Shown: piece by piece, positions 33,859 through 42,186 of the stretch
How the letters are laid out: every line of letters starts with the position of its first letter
Numbering within the stretch: position 1 is the stretch's first letter
Assembly: GCA_002469305.1 (NCBI GenBank)
Contig: DKEY01000016.1
Location: 110,803 to 174,802, forward strand
DNA: 64,000 nucleotides
From: Sulfurospirillum sp. UBA6810
Lineage (GTDB): Bacteria; Campylobacterota; Campylobacteria; Campylobacterales; Sulfurospirillaceae
Direction of reading: 5' to 3'
Made by a program: the position numbers and the translations under genes
Notes under the pieces: generated by a model
The model's input: the letters and a program-made list of their open reading frames with translations, nothing else
Told to the model about the DNA's origin: nothing
Databases searched by the model: none

Positions 33859-34151
33859 AATATCTTGTAATATTCTTTTTAACCATCTCTTATTCTTTAG
33901 GAGCTGTATGGTCAAATACTCAAATGAGTATAGCTACAGGAGCCATAAGTGCTGTAGTTGCTTCAAATATGGCGGTTTTTCAAAAGCAAATTAGTGAAAT
34001 TAACAAACTTTACGGTTCACAAGCTCTCGCACCTGTTAGTAATAAAGATGAAATTCTTTTGGATATAGAGGGTCTGGAAGCAGCAATTATGATAGAGATG
34101 CGAAAGATCTCTGCGAACCAAAAGGAAATCAATGTATTATTCTCTAAATAA
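33855..34151 (+). CDS. Small exported protein 3 of 3
   Basis: The 98-residue product has a signal peptide (MKYLVIFFLTISYSLGA), then SIATGAISAVVASNMAVF, a small-residue helix that could enter a membrane, and a charged helix ending INVLFSK. It matches the two upstream proteins in layout. Pilin-like (VirB2) or VirB5-like roles are conceivable, unproven. Confidence 0.55.
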   Translation: MKYLVIFFLTISYSLGAVWSNTQMSIATGAISAVVASNMAVFQKQISEINKLYGSQALAPVSNKDEILLDIEGLEAAIMIEMRKISANQKEINVLFSK

Positions 34152-34950
34152 AGGGATATTATTTCTCACAATGCTTTCTTCGTTGCTTTTTGGACAAACA
34201 ACATCTATTGATAGTTATTTGAATAACTTGAATGAGGCATTTAACAATAATTCCTTAGAAGCCGTGAAGAATATGAAATATACAGATGTTGATAAAGAGT
34301 TTGTAAATTATAGTCAAAACTTAGTCAATAATAGTGTGGATAACTTGTATAAAGAGTATGGTACTGAAATAGCAAATCAACTCAAAGACAATATTCAACC
34401 CTCTTTGGAAAACAATGTGTTTAATATGAAAGATTACATGTCAGACATTGATACTTCATTTTTGGATGGATATAAGGGTGAGGCACTTGATAAACTCTCT
34501 CAAATGAACATCAACTCTATCGACAAGCAAGCAATTATGGATACTATTCAAAATGGTACAAGTCTCTCATCCATCTCTAGTGCACTTGATGGTATGAATT
34601 TGTCAAATTTTTCTTCACAATTTGGTTTAGAACAATTAAGTGATGCTGCAAAATCGTTAAGCGACTCACTTAGAACTACAAAAAGTACTTTCGCGTGTGT
34701 ATGTGCAAGTGCATTGACTCAAGCTTTCGATGAGTTTCAAAGTCACATAATAGATGATAATTTATCCCCTATATATGCTAATATAAACTCTTTGATAGCA
34801 ACTGTTAAAAACAATACTAAAGTATTACAAGCAAAAACGCCTGTAGTAGTAAAAAGTAATGAGGCGTATATTGCAAAGATAATTGAGGCAAAAAAGTTTT
34901 TACAACAACTAGATGAGCAGTTAAAAGCGATAAAGGAAGATAGAGAATGA
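34132..34950 (+). CDS. Exported helical protein, unknown
   Basis: The 272-residue product has an N-terminal signal (GILFLTMLSSLLFG), then Asn/Ser-rich helices and one cysteine pair (FACVCASAL, about residue 189). The C-terminus is a coiled coil. The size and helical nature recall TrbJ/VirB5-type exported proteins, but no motif confirms it. It overlaps the previous gene by 20 nt with AAAGGAAATCA before the ATG. Confidence 0.5.
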   Translation: MYYSLNKGILFLTMLSSLLFGQTTSIDSYLNNLNEAFNNNSLEAVKNMKYTDVDKEFVNYSQNLVNNSVDNLYKEYGTEIANQLKDNIQPSLENNVFNMKDYMSDIDTSFLDGYKGEALDKLSQMNINSIDKQAIMDTIQNGTSLSSISSALDGMNLSNFSSQFGLEQLSDAAKSLSDSLRTTKSTFACVCASALTQAFDEFQSHIIDDNLSPIYANINSLIATVKNNTKVLQAKTPVVVKSNEAYIAKIIEAKKFLQQLDEQLKAIKEDRE

Positions 34951-35627
34951 AAAAACTTTGTTTGTTTCTGCTTTTACCTTTAATGCTCTTTGCTAAAGAA
35001 GATGTTGCAGAACCTTTGAATTGGGATAGCATAAGCAGAAAAGCATCAGAAGCAAGTGAAAAAGCACTTACTAACATAGAAACAGATTTAACCAACAAAG
35101 CTACTAGTGAGATTGATAAAATTCAAAATCAAGTTACTCAAGTTGGTAATGATATTACCAATGTTTCAAACCAAATAGCGGATGCAATGGGCGCTCTTGA
35201 TACATTTGATATCAATGATTTTACGCTGAGTGATATTTCAAACATAGATACCAGCTCTATAAAAAACTTGGGAGAGTTGGCTGGCATTGATGGTATGGAA
35301 AATTTAGACTACTTAGATAAATTGGGTTCCATAGATTTTGGGAATTTTAACTTAGGAAGTTTAGGTAATCTTAGTGATTTTGATTTTGACATGAGCGCAT
35401 TTGATTTTGATATAAGTATGGAATCTATTACTGAGGCAATGGGTTTAGGAGGGCAAGCCAAAGGAAGTTTGCAAACACTTGTTGGCTTAGAGAGTCAAGT
35501 GGTTACACAAGACTCTGGACAAGTTATCAATAGCTCTATAGCTGTTATGATCTACAATGAAGAGCTCTTTTATTGGAAATATTTAAACCATCTACAACAA
35601 CATTCTAATAGAGTTTTGTCAAAATAA
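34947..35627 (+). CDS. Exported protein with Asp/Phe-rich repeat region, unknown
   Basis: The 226-residue product has a signal peptide (MKKLCLFLLLPLMLFA) and a coiled coil (about 30-90). A low-complexity stretch (about 105-160) contains repeated DF and NL steps, such as SDFDFDMSAFDFDIS. The C-terminus (LYWKYL-like) is helical. It is the last gene of the operon and converges on the minus-strand gene ending at 35650, 22 nt away. Function unknown. Confidence 0.5.
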   Translation: MKKLCLFLLLPLMLFAKEDVAEPLNWDSISRKASEASEKALTNIETDLTNKATSEIDKIQNQVTQVGNDITNVSNQIADAMGALDTFDINDFTLSDISNIDTSSIKNLGELAGIDGMENLDYLDKLGSIDFGNFNLGSLGNLSDFDFDMSAFDFDISMESITEAMGLGGQAKGSLQTLVGLESQVVTQDSGQVINSSIAVMIYNEELFYWKYLNHLQQHSNRVLSK

Positions 35628-35649
35628 CTTAATTATTGCCGTAATTGTT

Positions 35650-36000
35650 CTAATCTTTATCTATCTTGTACCCTAATATTGCTGCTTTATCCCTAATCTC
35701 TTCATTTATGATGTGTAAAAGTGGGAACATTCCCTCTTCTTTCAAAAAGGTGTTAAGCTCAAGAATTTTATTTCTATCTGTATCACCTAAGCACAATGTA
35801 ATTTTGTCGCACTTCTTGCAAAGTGCATAACCAAAATGCTGTAATCCAAAAAGCTTTTTCCCTATATCGCTAGGGATAATATCTGCAAGAGAGGTGCTAC
35901 AACTATCACATTGTATGTTATCAGGAAGATGCTTTTTTGCATCTAATAGTGTTTGTAATGCTCTCTCATTTAAAGTACCTCTTTTTTTCGCTTGACCCAC
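35650..36000 (-). CDS. Zinc-ribbon protein of the MGQAKxRG type, plasmid accessory
   Basis: The 116-residue product begins MGQAKKRGTLNERALQ, a start common among small plasmid-borne proteins. Two CxxC pairs (CDSCSTS and CKKCDK) could bind zinc. The rest is helical. It is the last gene of the minus-strand small-gene operon that starts at 37440. The function is unknown. Confidence 0.6.
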   Translation of the reverse strand: MGQAKKRGTLNERALQTLLDAKKHLPDNIQCDSCSTSLADIIPSDIGKKLFGLQHFGYALCKKCDKITLCLGDTDRNKILELNTFLKEEGMFPLLHIINEEIRDKAAILGYKIDKD

Positions 36001-36066
36001 TCTATCCCCTTGTTACTTGGTATTTTTTAGTTTAATGTTTTCATTCTCCAGGTTTGATATTTTTTC

Positions 36067-36204
36067 TTAAAAATAATCAAAAACTTCATCTATAACTTTA
36101 TTAGCCATTTTGGTTCTTATAACTTTTTCTTTTGCTGATGTTGAAGTTGATATTGTTGTTATATAGTATATATCTATATCCAATTTTGCTTCTTCGCGTG
36201 TCAT
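36067..36204 (-). CDS. 45-residue protein, unknown
   Basis: A short reading frame MTREEAKLDIDIYYITTIS to KVIDEVFDYF, preceded by GGATAAATA. It sits in line with the other minus-strand small genes and has the same Lys/Ile-rich composition. It may be real but is too short to be sure. Confidence 0.4.
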   Translation of the reverse strand: MTREEAKLDIDIYYITTISTSTSAKEKVIRTKMANKVIDEVFDYF

Positions 36205-36279
36205 TATTTATCCATTTCCTATTGCTGTACTTCGTGTAATTTCAAAAAGCTTAACTTTTTAGGGTTAAGCCTATTCAAA

Positions 36280-36630
36280 TTATTTCTGTTTAGACTCAAA
36301 ATCTAAAACTAAGCAATCCATGTCCCTACCATTCTCCTTGGCTAAGGAAAGCATTTCTTTAGTCGTTTTATCTTCACCTTTCCCATCAACCATAATAACT
36401 GCATTCCCAGATTCTATGTGAGCTTTAATTGTTTCAAATAAAGAAGCTGCCATTCCTTTTTTGTCTGTTCTTGGAGTAATTAAAGTAACTGTTGGCGAGT
36501 TTGAAGCCCTTACTCTATACTCTCTATTGCACTCTGGACAATAATATTCTTCTGATTCCTCGTGTCCAGCTTGTCTTGGCACATCAACTCTAAAAACTGC
36601 TCCACACGTATCACATGTTTGTCTATCCAT
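36280..36630 (-). CDS. Zinc-finger protein fused to a coupling-protein-like segment
   Basis: The product has 116 residues. A zinc ribbon (CDTCGAVF and CPECNREY) occupies the first ~42 residues. The rest (LITPRTDKKGMAASLF, HIESGNAVIMVDGKGEDKTT, LSLAKENGRDMDCLVLDF) follows the order of the TraG/TraD-type coupling ATPase region around Walker A, where family members read TGSGKT and then VDGKGD and GRxxDxLVL. The Walker A Gly-Lys-Thr itself is lost, so ATPase activity is not expected. It has AAGGAAAACAG before the ATG. A companion with a related segment lies at 56645. Confidence 0.55.
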   Translation of the reverse strand: MDRQTCDTCGAVFRVDVPRQAGHEESEEYYCPECNREYRVRASNSPTVTLITPRTDKKGMAASLFETIKAHIESGNAVIMVDGKGEDKTTKEMLSLAKENGRDMDCLVLDFESKQK

Positions 36631-36676
36631 CTGTTTTCCTTATTTTAATTTTTATCAAACCTACTACTTGGTTAAA

Positions 36677-36814
36677 TTACTCATGTTGCATTTGCGTTAT
36701 ATGTGTTACATCTGCAATGAAATGTCCCTTAACATTGCCCATACACATATGTAAATACTCACTATAATATCCCGTAACTTCTTGTCCATCTAATGTTAAT
36801 GCTTTAGCTATCAT
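36677..36814 (-). pseudogene. Truncated copy of the 56898 gene
   Basis: The first 44 codons are identical at the nucleotide level to the gene at 56898-57158, then a stop follows directly. It lies in the 155-bp inverted repeat. The upstream ribosome site (AATAGGAG) is also copied, so a 45-residue peptide could still be made. Confidence 0.7.
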
Positions 36815-36834
36815 AATCGCTCTCCTATTACTTG
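36680..36834 (-). repeat. 155-bp perfect inverted repeat, left copy
   Basis: Identical, in opposite orientation, to 56878-57032. It starts at CAAGTAATAGGAG and ends at CAACATGAG. The copies are ~20 kb apart and enclose the accessory islands. Confidence 0.85.
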
Positions 36835-36836
36835 AC

Positions 36837-37031
36837 TTATATTGCTATCTTTTGCACTTCTTTGCTTGTACATAAAGCTGTTGAAATTGCCAAGGCGTTA
36901 TCGCCAAAAACTATCCATTGCAAATCACCTTGCTCATCTCCAAGCTCTACTTTCCCAGCCTCACTTTTAGCAATAGCATTTTCTTTATCTTTCCATGATA
37001 TGTTATACCCATATTTGGCTCTTATTTCCAA
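36837..37031 (-). CDS. Small protein, unknown (start uncertain)
   Basis: The 64-residue frame MEIRAKYGYNISW to EVQKIAI uses TTG at 37031 and overlaps the upstream gene by 29 nt. No clear ribosome site is visible, so it would need coupling. The composition fits a real protein, with DLQWIVFGDNALAIST as a possible strand-helix. No function known. Confidence 0.4.
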   Translation of the reverse strand: MEIRAKYGYNISWKDKENAIAKSEAGKVELGDEQGDLQWIVFGDNALAISTALCTSKEVQKIAI

Positions 37032-37254
37032 AGATGCTAGGGTATTGAACGGATACTATCTTTTTAAACTCTTCACTATTTAAAAGTGCTTTAGCTTCCA
37101 TTTTTGAATAAATATCACTTGCTTCGCCAAGAGATAGAAGAAGATTATCGTTAGCCATAATTACTAAGTGTTGCATTTTTTTAACTTTATCGCTTGGCTC
37201 ATAACTTGCTGGTGTCAATATGCTATCTTTTAAGCTTTTTGCTAAATCAATCAT
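37003..37254 (-). CDS. Small helical protein, unknown
   Basis: The 83-residue product is helical with no signal peptide, second in the minus-strand small-gene operon. Upstream sequence AGGGAGTAGAA supplies a ribosome site. No family was recognised. Confidence 0.55.
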   Translation of the reverse strand: MIDLAKSLKDSILTPASYEPSDKVKKMQHLVIMANDNLLLSLGEASDIYSKMEAKALLNSEEFKKIVSVQYPSIFGNKSQIWV

Positions 37255-37266
37255 TTCTACTCCCTG

Positions 37267-37440
37267 TTACCATCTTGCTTTAACAAATGCTTTGTAGCAT
37301 TTTTTGCAATAATTTTCATCTCCATTTTGCATCTTTTTCATAAATTCTGCAATCGGAAGAATGTTTTTACTATTGTCTTTTATTGAGTTATCGCAAGTAG
37401 CTTTAGTCTCTTTTGTTGCCATATGAAAAGTCTTACTCAT
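37267..37440 (-). CDS. 57-residue CxxC protein, first gene of the small-gene operon
   Basis: MSKTFHMATKETKATCDNS to YCKKCYKAFVKARW, with AGGACTCCAC before the ATG. A C-terminal CKKC pair plus an upstream Cys could bind a metal. It starts ~31 nt after the predicted -10 box of the 37.5 kb promoter, so it is probably the first translated gene. Confidence 0.6.
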   Translation of the reverse strand: MSKTFHMATKETKATCDNSIKDNSKNILPIAEFMKKMQNGDENYCKKCYKAFVKARW

Positions 37441-37470
37441 GTGGAGTCCTTTTTCTCTATTTATACCGTT

Positions 37471-37537
37471 ATTTTACTCTTATTTTCTCTATTTGTCAAG
37501 AACGATACTATATTTTAAAGTATTTTTTATCGTTCTT
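37471..37537 (-). promoter_or_regulatory. Promoter with TATCGTTCTTGACA box and 10-bp inverted arms
   Basis: On the minus strand: TTGACA (37499-37494), 17 nt, TAAAAT (37476-37471). The -35 overlaps TATCGTTCTT. A facing AAGAACGATA arm is paired with TATCGTTCTT across 20 nt (37498-37507 and 37528-37537), making a 40-bp site that abuts the stop codon of the XerH-like gene. The same box occurs at three other promoters. Confidence 0.7.
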
Positions 37538-38668
37538 TTATAGAAATTCTACAATATCAAATTTATCGGTAGCCATAACAATTCCCACATCTGCATGAGA
37601 GAGCAATTCTTTTATCTTTGTAGATTTTTCATCGTACCCCATCATTTCTCTAATTTCTATCTCTTGGGCATTTTTGGTTCTTCTTAGAGCGACTGCATAG
37701 GTATTCCTCATAATATCAACTGTGATTTTAGGTTTAAATATCTTACTAAAATTTATAAACTTCCGTACAGTATCTAAAATATATTGTGTTTTTAGTATTT
37801 CCGCAGGCTTGTCACTATCATAAAAGAGATAATCATGCTCTTGGCTATTTCGTAATTCCAAGTATCTATTCAAATCTCTTATTATCAATTTTCTTGGAAC
37901 AGGAATATCTCTTTTTTTAGGCTTGGCATCATTTTGATTTACATAAAAAACTATATATTTTCTATCGTACTTTTCTGCCTCTTGGATATTAGATAATTGC
38001 AACTCCACCAACTCTTTTGAAGACATTCCTGTATATATAAGAATTTTCATAATGAGAACTTCTTTAGCTCTTTGGAAGTCATAGTTTTTATCTTCAAACT
38101 TATCACATCTGTATAGATTAGATTTTAGTATTTCAAGCTCTTGGGCATCTAGCCATTGGGGAACTTTTTTAAATTGTTTTAGCCTTTGATTTTTGATAGT
38201 TTTCCCATCCATATCTTTTGTTATATTAAACAAATAAGGCTTTCCGTCTGCATAGTAGATATTGTTTTCTTCTATATAATCAAAGAGTTGTTTTACTGCA
38301 CTTTTTGTATCTCTTTTTGTAGCCTTGCCTAGTCCGTCAAGCTCTCTGTTAATAAAATCATCATTAAAGATAGAGCTTGTTATATCCGTTATTTGCTCTA
38401 GCTTCATCTTGGGAACAAATGTTACAAATCTATCTATGCCTCTTGTGAGATTATAGAAAGAGCCGACATCTTTTTTTATACCTCTTGCGATATCTTTGAT
38501 GCATTCATAATCTTCGCATTCTTTTATCTTTTTAAAATATAGTCCTATGTCAAAATCATCACGAATTTTGCTTTTGTCTAGTTTTGCTAATTTATTGACT
38601 AAAAAGTGTTTTATCCAAAAGAGTAAATCATCAGTAGCGTTTCCTGATAGTTCTAATCTATAAGTCAT
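37538..38668 (-). CDS. XerH-like tyrosine-recombinase homologue lacking catalytic residues (copy A)
   Basis: The product has 376 residues. The N-terminal core-binding region (DDLLFWIKHFLVNKLAKLDK) resembles XerH of Campylobacterota. The catalytic-like domain keeps YTGMSSKELVEL, but the first Arg of the usual TGxR is Ser. In VDIMRNTYAVAL the HxxR box is DxxR. GH is GY, and no Tyr follows it, so the nucleophile is missing. DNA binding may survive while strand cleavage should not. It is last in the 44.34-37.54 kb operon. A paralogue (52964) at the end of the opposite operon has the same losses. Confidence 0.75.
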   Translation of the reverse strand: MTYRLELSGNATDDLLFWIKHFLVNKLAKLDKSKIRDDFDIGLYFKKIKECEDYECIKDIARGIKKDVGSFYNLTRGIDRFVTFVPKMKLEQITDITSSIFNDDFINRELDGLGKATKRDTKSAVKQLFDYIEENNIYYADGKPYLFNITKDMDGKTIKNQRLKQFKKVPQWLDAQELEILKSNLYRCDKFEDKNYDFQRAKEVLIMKILIYTGMSSKELVELQLSNIQEAEKYDRKYIVFYVNQNDAKPKKRDIPVPRKLIIRDLNRYLELRNSQEHDYLFYDSDKPAEILKTQYILDTVRKFINFSKIFKPKITVDIMRNTYAVALRRTKNAQEIEIREMMGYDEKSTKIKELLSHADVGIVMATDKFDIVEFL

Positions 38669-38682
38669 GGTGCTTTACCTGT

Positions 38683-39006
38683 CTAATCTTGTAAAATTTT
38701 TAACAACTCGGCATCGCCCAGTTGCTTAGCTTTTGGAATCAAAATATTTGAAAGAGCAGTGGGCTGGTATTCTTCCTTAATACCCTTTAAAACACCAACG
38801 ATAAAAACTCTGTATTCGCTGCACATTCCAGGAATCACATCACCATATTTTTTTACTAAATAGTTTTCCCTGAAAGATTTTAGGCTATTGCCAAGCATTG
38901 CAACTCCAGCAGCTTCAGACCTGTCAAAAAAGCGATTTATCATATCGCACTCCATTTGCAAAAGCTCGTCCAATTTTTCTTTTGTTTTTTCATCTAGTAT
39001 TTTCAA
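38683..39006 (-). CDS. Small helical protein, unknown (TTG start)
   Basis: The frame is open from 39093, but that part lies inside the upstream gene. TTG at 39006, after AAAAAAGGATTG, is the likely start and gives ~107 residues. The product is helical with LDELLQMECDMINRFF and two cysteines. It lies between the nuclease-like and XerH-like genes. No family was recognised. Confidence 0.5.
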   Translation of the reverse strand: MKILDEKTKEKLDELLQMECDMINRFFDRSEAAGVAMLGNSLKSFRENYLVKKYGDVIPGMCSEYRVFIVGVLKGIKEEYQPTALSNILIPKAKQLGDAELLKILQD

Positions 39007-40213
39007 AACAATCCTTTTTTGGGAGAATAGGTCTTTTAAAATTTTGAATAATTTTATCCAATTTATGTTGAAGCCTTTCGTGCGACAAGCCAAATTTCAT
39101 CAAAAACTCTTTGTTGATATCTATGGAACCATATTGCATATGCCCCTTGCTGTCTTTTGAGGCAACTCTTCGATGCAATATTAGATTGCATATATGATGC
39201 GCTTGAGGTTTTGTCATAATGCTTTCTAGCGCTTTGGTTCTTAATGTGCTAGTGGAAAGTTGGCTGGTGTTTCTAAAGATAGACAAAATGCTTCTGGCTT
39301 CATCCGCCCAGAGCATATCCACTTTTTTAACAGAAGGCACCATTTTTTTGGGTTTGATTTTAATTTCTAATGGTATGTTTTTGCCATAATAAACCATGAG
39401 CCCTATATTATCTAGCAAATGAGTGTGATTTTTCATAAAAGCACTTAGTTTTTTTACATGTAAAACGATAGTTACTTTTTCTGCGTATGTTTTATAATCT
39501 TTGATTTGATTTTCCAATCTAGCAAAAGAGTCTTTTTCTGATTTTATTTCAAAAACATGTATGCCATTTTTTGTAAAGACTGCCGTATCTGCTCTAGTTC
39601 TCAATGCAAGTGTTGTGTATTCGTCCATTGTGGGTTCATTTGGATAAATCTCTTCTATATATTTATCAAGTTCTATCCTAATTGCATTTTCACCATTCTT
39701 TTGACCAGCAAATTCTTTAATATCCCTTGTGTTGAATATTACAAATCTTCTTTCTCCTTTGAGTTCTTCTTTTGCCTCTCTGCCGCCTATTGTAGTAATT
39801 CTTGAGTTTGAATAGTGATAAGGCTCAAGCTTTCTGTGTTCCCCCTTATACATGTATCCAAACCAATCATTATCTTCTATATTGAAAATGCTCTCTAGTT
39901 CTTGTTTGCTGAAACCAATTACGTTATGCATAGTATTAATACTTTTGTAATCTGGTTTTTCTTTTGTGAAAAAAGTTTTTTCTCTTATTTTGTCATAGCT
40001 TCCAAATGTTTTGAAACAAAACTCTTCACCATGTTTCTCTAATTGCCACTCTTTATCTTTCCATTTGCGATTTTTAATCACTTCATTGGTCTTAAGATCA
40101 ATATAAACATTCTCTCTTGCTATTTCATAACGAATGCTTTTGCCCTCTGTGGTAAGTTGAACTATTTGTGTTAAAGTTATTTTTGTTTGTACTTTATTGT
40201 GAGCTGCTGACAT
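38990..40213 (-). CDS. sce7726/MmcB-like PD-(D/E)XK nuclease domain protein
   Basis: The product has 407 residues. The middle contains LRTRADTAVF, then HVFEIKSEKDSFARLENQIK and a strand VTIVLHV. Asp in RAD and Glu-x-Lys in EIKSE match the PD-(D/E)XK core, and DSFARLENQ matches the helix of sce7726/MmcB-like proteins. The N-terminal ~180 residues and the C-terminal ~120 residues are not recognised. Proteins of this kind are often in mobile elements or defence loci, where they cut or repair DNA. Activity is inferred. Confidence 0.6.
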   Translation of the reverse strand: MSAAHNKVQTKITLTQIVQLTTEGKSIRYEIARENVYIDLKTNEVIKNRKWKDKEWQLEKHGEEFCFKTFGSYDKIREKTFFTKEKPDYKSINTMHNVIGFSKQELESIFNIEDNDWFGYMYKGEHRKLEPYHYSNSRITTIGGREAKEELKGERRFVIFNTRDIKEFAGQKNGENAIRIELDKYIEEIYPNEPTMDEYTTLALRTRADTAVFTKNGIHVFEIKSEKDSFARLENQIKDYKTYAEKVTIVLHVKKLSAFMKNHTHLLDNIGLMVYYGKNIPLEIKIKPKKMVPSVKKVDMLWADEARSILSIFRNTSQLSTSTLRTKALESIMTKPQAHHICNLILHRRVASKDSKGHMQYGSIDINKEFLMKFGLSHERLQHKLDKIIQNFKRPILPKKDCFENTR

Positions 40214-40222
40214 AATGTTTCC

Positions 40223-40519
40223 CTAAAATGGAATTTCTTTTGAAAAGTCTATATTTTTTTGCAAACTCCACGCCTTTTTAATTTTTTCCACAGAAGCCTC
40301 GATTAACATAAATTTAAAACCTTGTTCATCAAGAGAGGCAACATAGATGCCATTAGGCATATTTTCCTCCATGCAAGCATCCATTTTTAATCCAAACTGT
40401 GATTCAAGAAGCGATTCGATCAAAATTTCAATTAACCCCATGTCAGTATCGGATTCAACTTCTACAAGCAATAACATGTTTAGCATTTCATCTTGTTTTA
40501 AAATATCATGTATCTTCAT
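40223..40519 (-). CDS. Small acidic protein, unknown
   Basis: The 98-residue product is acidic with hydrophobic strand-helix segments (GLIEILIESLLES, YVASLDEQGFKFMLIEASVE) and no signal peptide. It lies 9 nt before the nuclease-like gene and just downstream of the IscB element. Possibly an immunity or regulatory partner, without evidence beyond position. Confidence 0.5.
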   Translation of the reverse strand: MKIHDILKQDEMLNMLLLVEVESDTDMGLIEILIESLLESQFGLKMDACMEENMPNGIYVASLDEQGFKFMLIEASVEKIKKAWSLQKNIDFSKEIPF

Positions 40520-40588
40520 CTCGCACCACCAAGGATACCTCGTCCATAATCTTTGATTTGGACGAAGAGAAATTGTTGTCCAATCTGT

Positions 40589-41869
40589 CTACGCTGTCTG
40601 TTTTGTATTTTTGAGTTGATACTCATAGCCATCTCCTTTTTGTATAGTTTTACAATATTTGTTTGAAATTCCTTGGATAACTCCATCTGATGTAGATATA
40701 TTAAAATATCCACTACTTCTCACGGCAACCCTACCGAGATAATTTCCTTGTTTTAATCCACTGGTTACATTTGCTTTAACTATATCACCAGTAGTAAATC
40801 CATTAACAGACTTTGCTGTTGGCTTTGGACTTGTCCTTGGAAACCCGAACTTATCTACTCTAGTCATTTGACGTGAACCTCTTCCTTGAGCTTTAATCTC
40901 AAGAACTTCCTTAGTTGTAATAACATAATCACTTTTGCCACCAACACATAATGCATCATAATAATGCTCTTTAGGTAAGTTTCTCTCTTTGCGATTAAAG
41001 CTAGTTTCCCAACCTTCACCCGTTTCAACTTCCATAATTTTAGCAATCTCTTTGATAGTGTAATTTCTAGCACTTTGAATGATTGCAGCTTCCTTTGGAA
41101 GCTTTCTAGGTTCTATATGTGATAAATCTTTATTAATTATCTTTCCAAACTCTTTTAAAGATAACGTTCCTTTTTTGATATTACATTCTCTACAGGAAAG
41201 GGCAAGATTATGAATAGAATCTGTACCACCTTTGGATCTTGGAACAATATGTTCTATCTCTTCACCTTTGTTTCCACAATACGCACATTGACCATTATTT
41301 TTAGCAAAGATAAAATCTCTTAGTTTGTTTTGATACAGTGATCCTTGCTGGTATTGTGTTCCATAAAGTTTTTCACCATTTGCCATTGAGCTATTGTCAA
41401 ATGATACACGCTCTATCGTAGCTTTATTTAAAGGGATAAAACGCTGATACTTCTTAACAAAATTTATGACGTTATCTGCTCTTGATTTAACACTAGGAGC
41501 TAGCCAATTTAAAGATCTTACTCTGTTGTTAAATCTAGGAGCTCTATATCTTGTGTTTCTAGCTCTTCGTCCTCTTCTTATAGCTCTTCTTGAGTCCAAA
41601 GCTTTTTTAATTGCTTTGCCTCGATGAACGAGTCCAAAGAAAAAAAGAGCTTTTTCTTTATCTACAATAGCAACTCCTGTTGTAGAAGCTCCTGGATCTA
41701 GTTTAATTTCAAAGCATTGAATGGTCTCTTTAAGCTCTTTAAGCCTAATGACAAAAGGATACAAAGAGACTACTATGGCTTTACCATTTTTAAGTAATAC
41801 TCTAGCTCTAGCATTAGATGTCGGTGCTAGAGCTAGAGGTTTTTTATTTCTGGACAGTACAAATACCAT
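40589..41869 (-). CDS. iscB: IscB RNA-guided nuclease (RuvC + HNH)
   Basis: The product has 426 residues. The N-terminal PLMP-like region is VFVLSRNKKPLALAPTS. RuvC-I has IKLDPGAST (D58). The Arg-rich bridge helix is RRAIRRGRRARNTRYR (95-109). RuvC-II has ATIERVSF (E153). The HNH insert has CAYCG, EIEHIVPRSKGGTD (H207) and SCRECN. RuvC-III has HYYDALCVG (H302, D305). A C-terminal ~115-residue domain probably reads the target-adjacent motif. IscB is the Cas9 ancestor and is guided by the omega-RNA encoded upstream. All catalytic residues appear present. No TnpA lies nearby. Confidence 0.93.
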   Translation of the reverse strand: MVFVLSRNKKPLALAPTSNARARVLLKNGKAIVVSLYPFVIRLKELKETIQCFEIKLDPGASTTGVAIVDKEKALFFFGLVHRGKAIKKALDSRRAIRRGRRARNTRYRAPRFNNRVRSLNWLAPSVKSRADNVINFVKKYQRFIPLNKATIERVSFDNSSMANGEKLYGTQYQQGSLYQNKLRDFIFAKNNGQCAYCGNKGEEIEHIVPRSKGGTDSIHNLALSCRECNIKKGTLSLKEFGKIINKDLSHIEPRKLPKEAAIIQSARNYTIKEIAKIMEVETGEGWETSFNRKERNLPKEHYYDALCVGGKSDYVITTKEVLEIKAQGRGSRQMTRVDKFGFPRTSPKPTAKSVNGFTTGDIVKANVTSGLKQGNYLGRVAVRSSGYFNISTSDGVIQGISNKYCKTIQKGDGYEYQLKNTKQTA

Positions 41870-41894
41870 CTAATGTTCCTTTCTTTTATTTTTA

Positions 41895-41916
41895 AATAAA
41901 AAAGCCTTTTAAGGCT
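41895..41916 (-). terminator. Hairpin with T-run between omega-RNA and iscB
   Basis: The minus strand has AGCCTTAAAAGGCT followed by TTTTTATT. It could end the omega-RNA or act as a processing hairpin before the iscB ribosome site (GAAAGGAAC). Confidence 0.6.
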
Positions 41917-42186
41917 AATCTCGCATTTCTGCGGTAACGGTCTTTCGACTCTCTCCTTGACAATGTTAAATTAGCTTACCTACTTAGTAGGACGTACTCA
42001 GGTTGACAGGGCTTTAACCCAACTTACAGAGCCTGCACAGAGCTTAAGACTGGAGAAGCATCTTAAGGTGTGATAACTAATCTAACGTAGTTGAACCTAA
42101 CTTCTAAGACAAAAGTTAGATAAACTGAGTCTGGACAACCAAGCCCCTTCTATAGCCTATTAAGGTTTAGGTGGGGTAGTTGACCT
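41895..42186 (-). ncRNA. omega-RNA (HEARO-type) of the IscB element
   Basis: The ~290 nt between the truncated DUF5131 gene and iscB contain no credible protein frame but many paired segments, among them CTAACTTTTGTC/AGAAGTTAG, CTACTTAGTAGG, GTCGAAAGACCG and ACCGCAGAAATGCGAG. The position directly 5' of iscB, the density of stems and the GTCGAAAGAC-type end fit the HEARO/omega-RNA family. The 5' end carries the guide in known systems, here expected to extend beyond 42186 into the DUF5131 gene. Exact ends are not known. Confidence 0.75.

Noticed and set aside
37790..37806. Partial parS-like sequence TTTCCGCAGG in XerH-like copy A
   Set aside because: The right arm (GGAAAC) is missing, so it is not a palindrome.
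40516..40626. 36-residue reading frame (MSINSKIQNRQRRQIGQQFL...) starting inside iscB with AAGGAG before it
   Set aside because: Most of it overlaps the end of iscB, and it contains a TCGTCC/GGACGA inverted repeat that may belong to the element's right end. The ribosome-site match may be chance, since it also encodes the IscB residues KGDGY.
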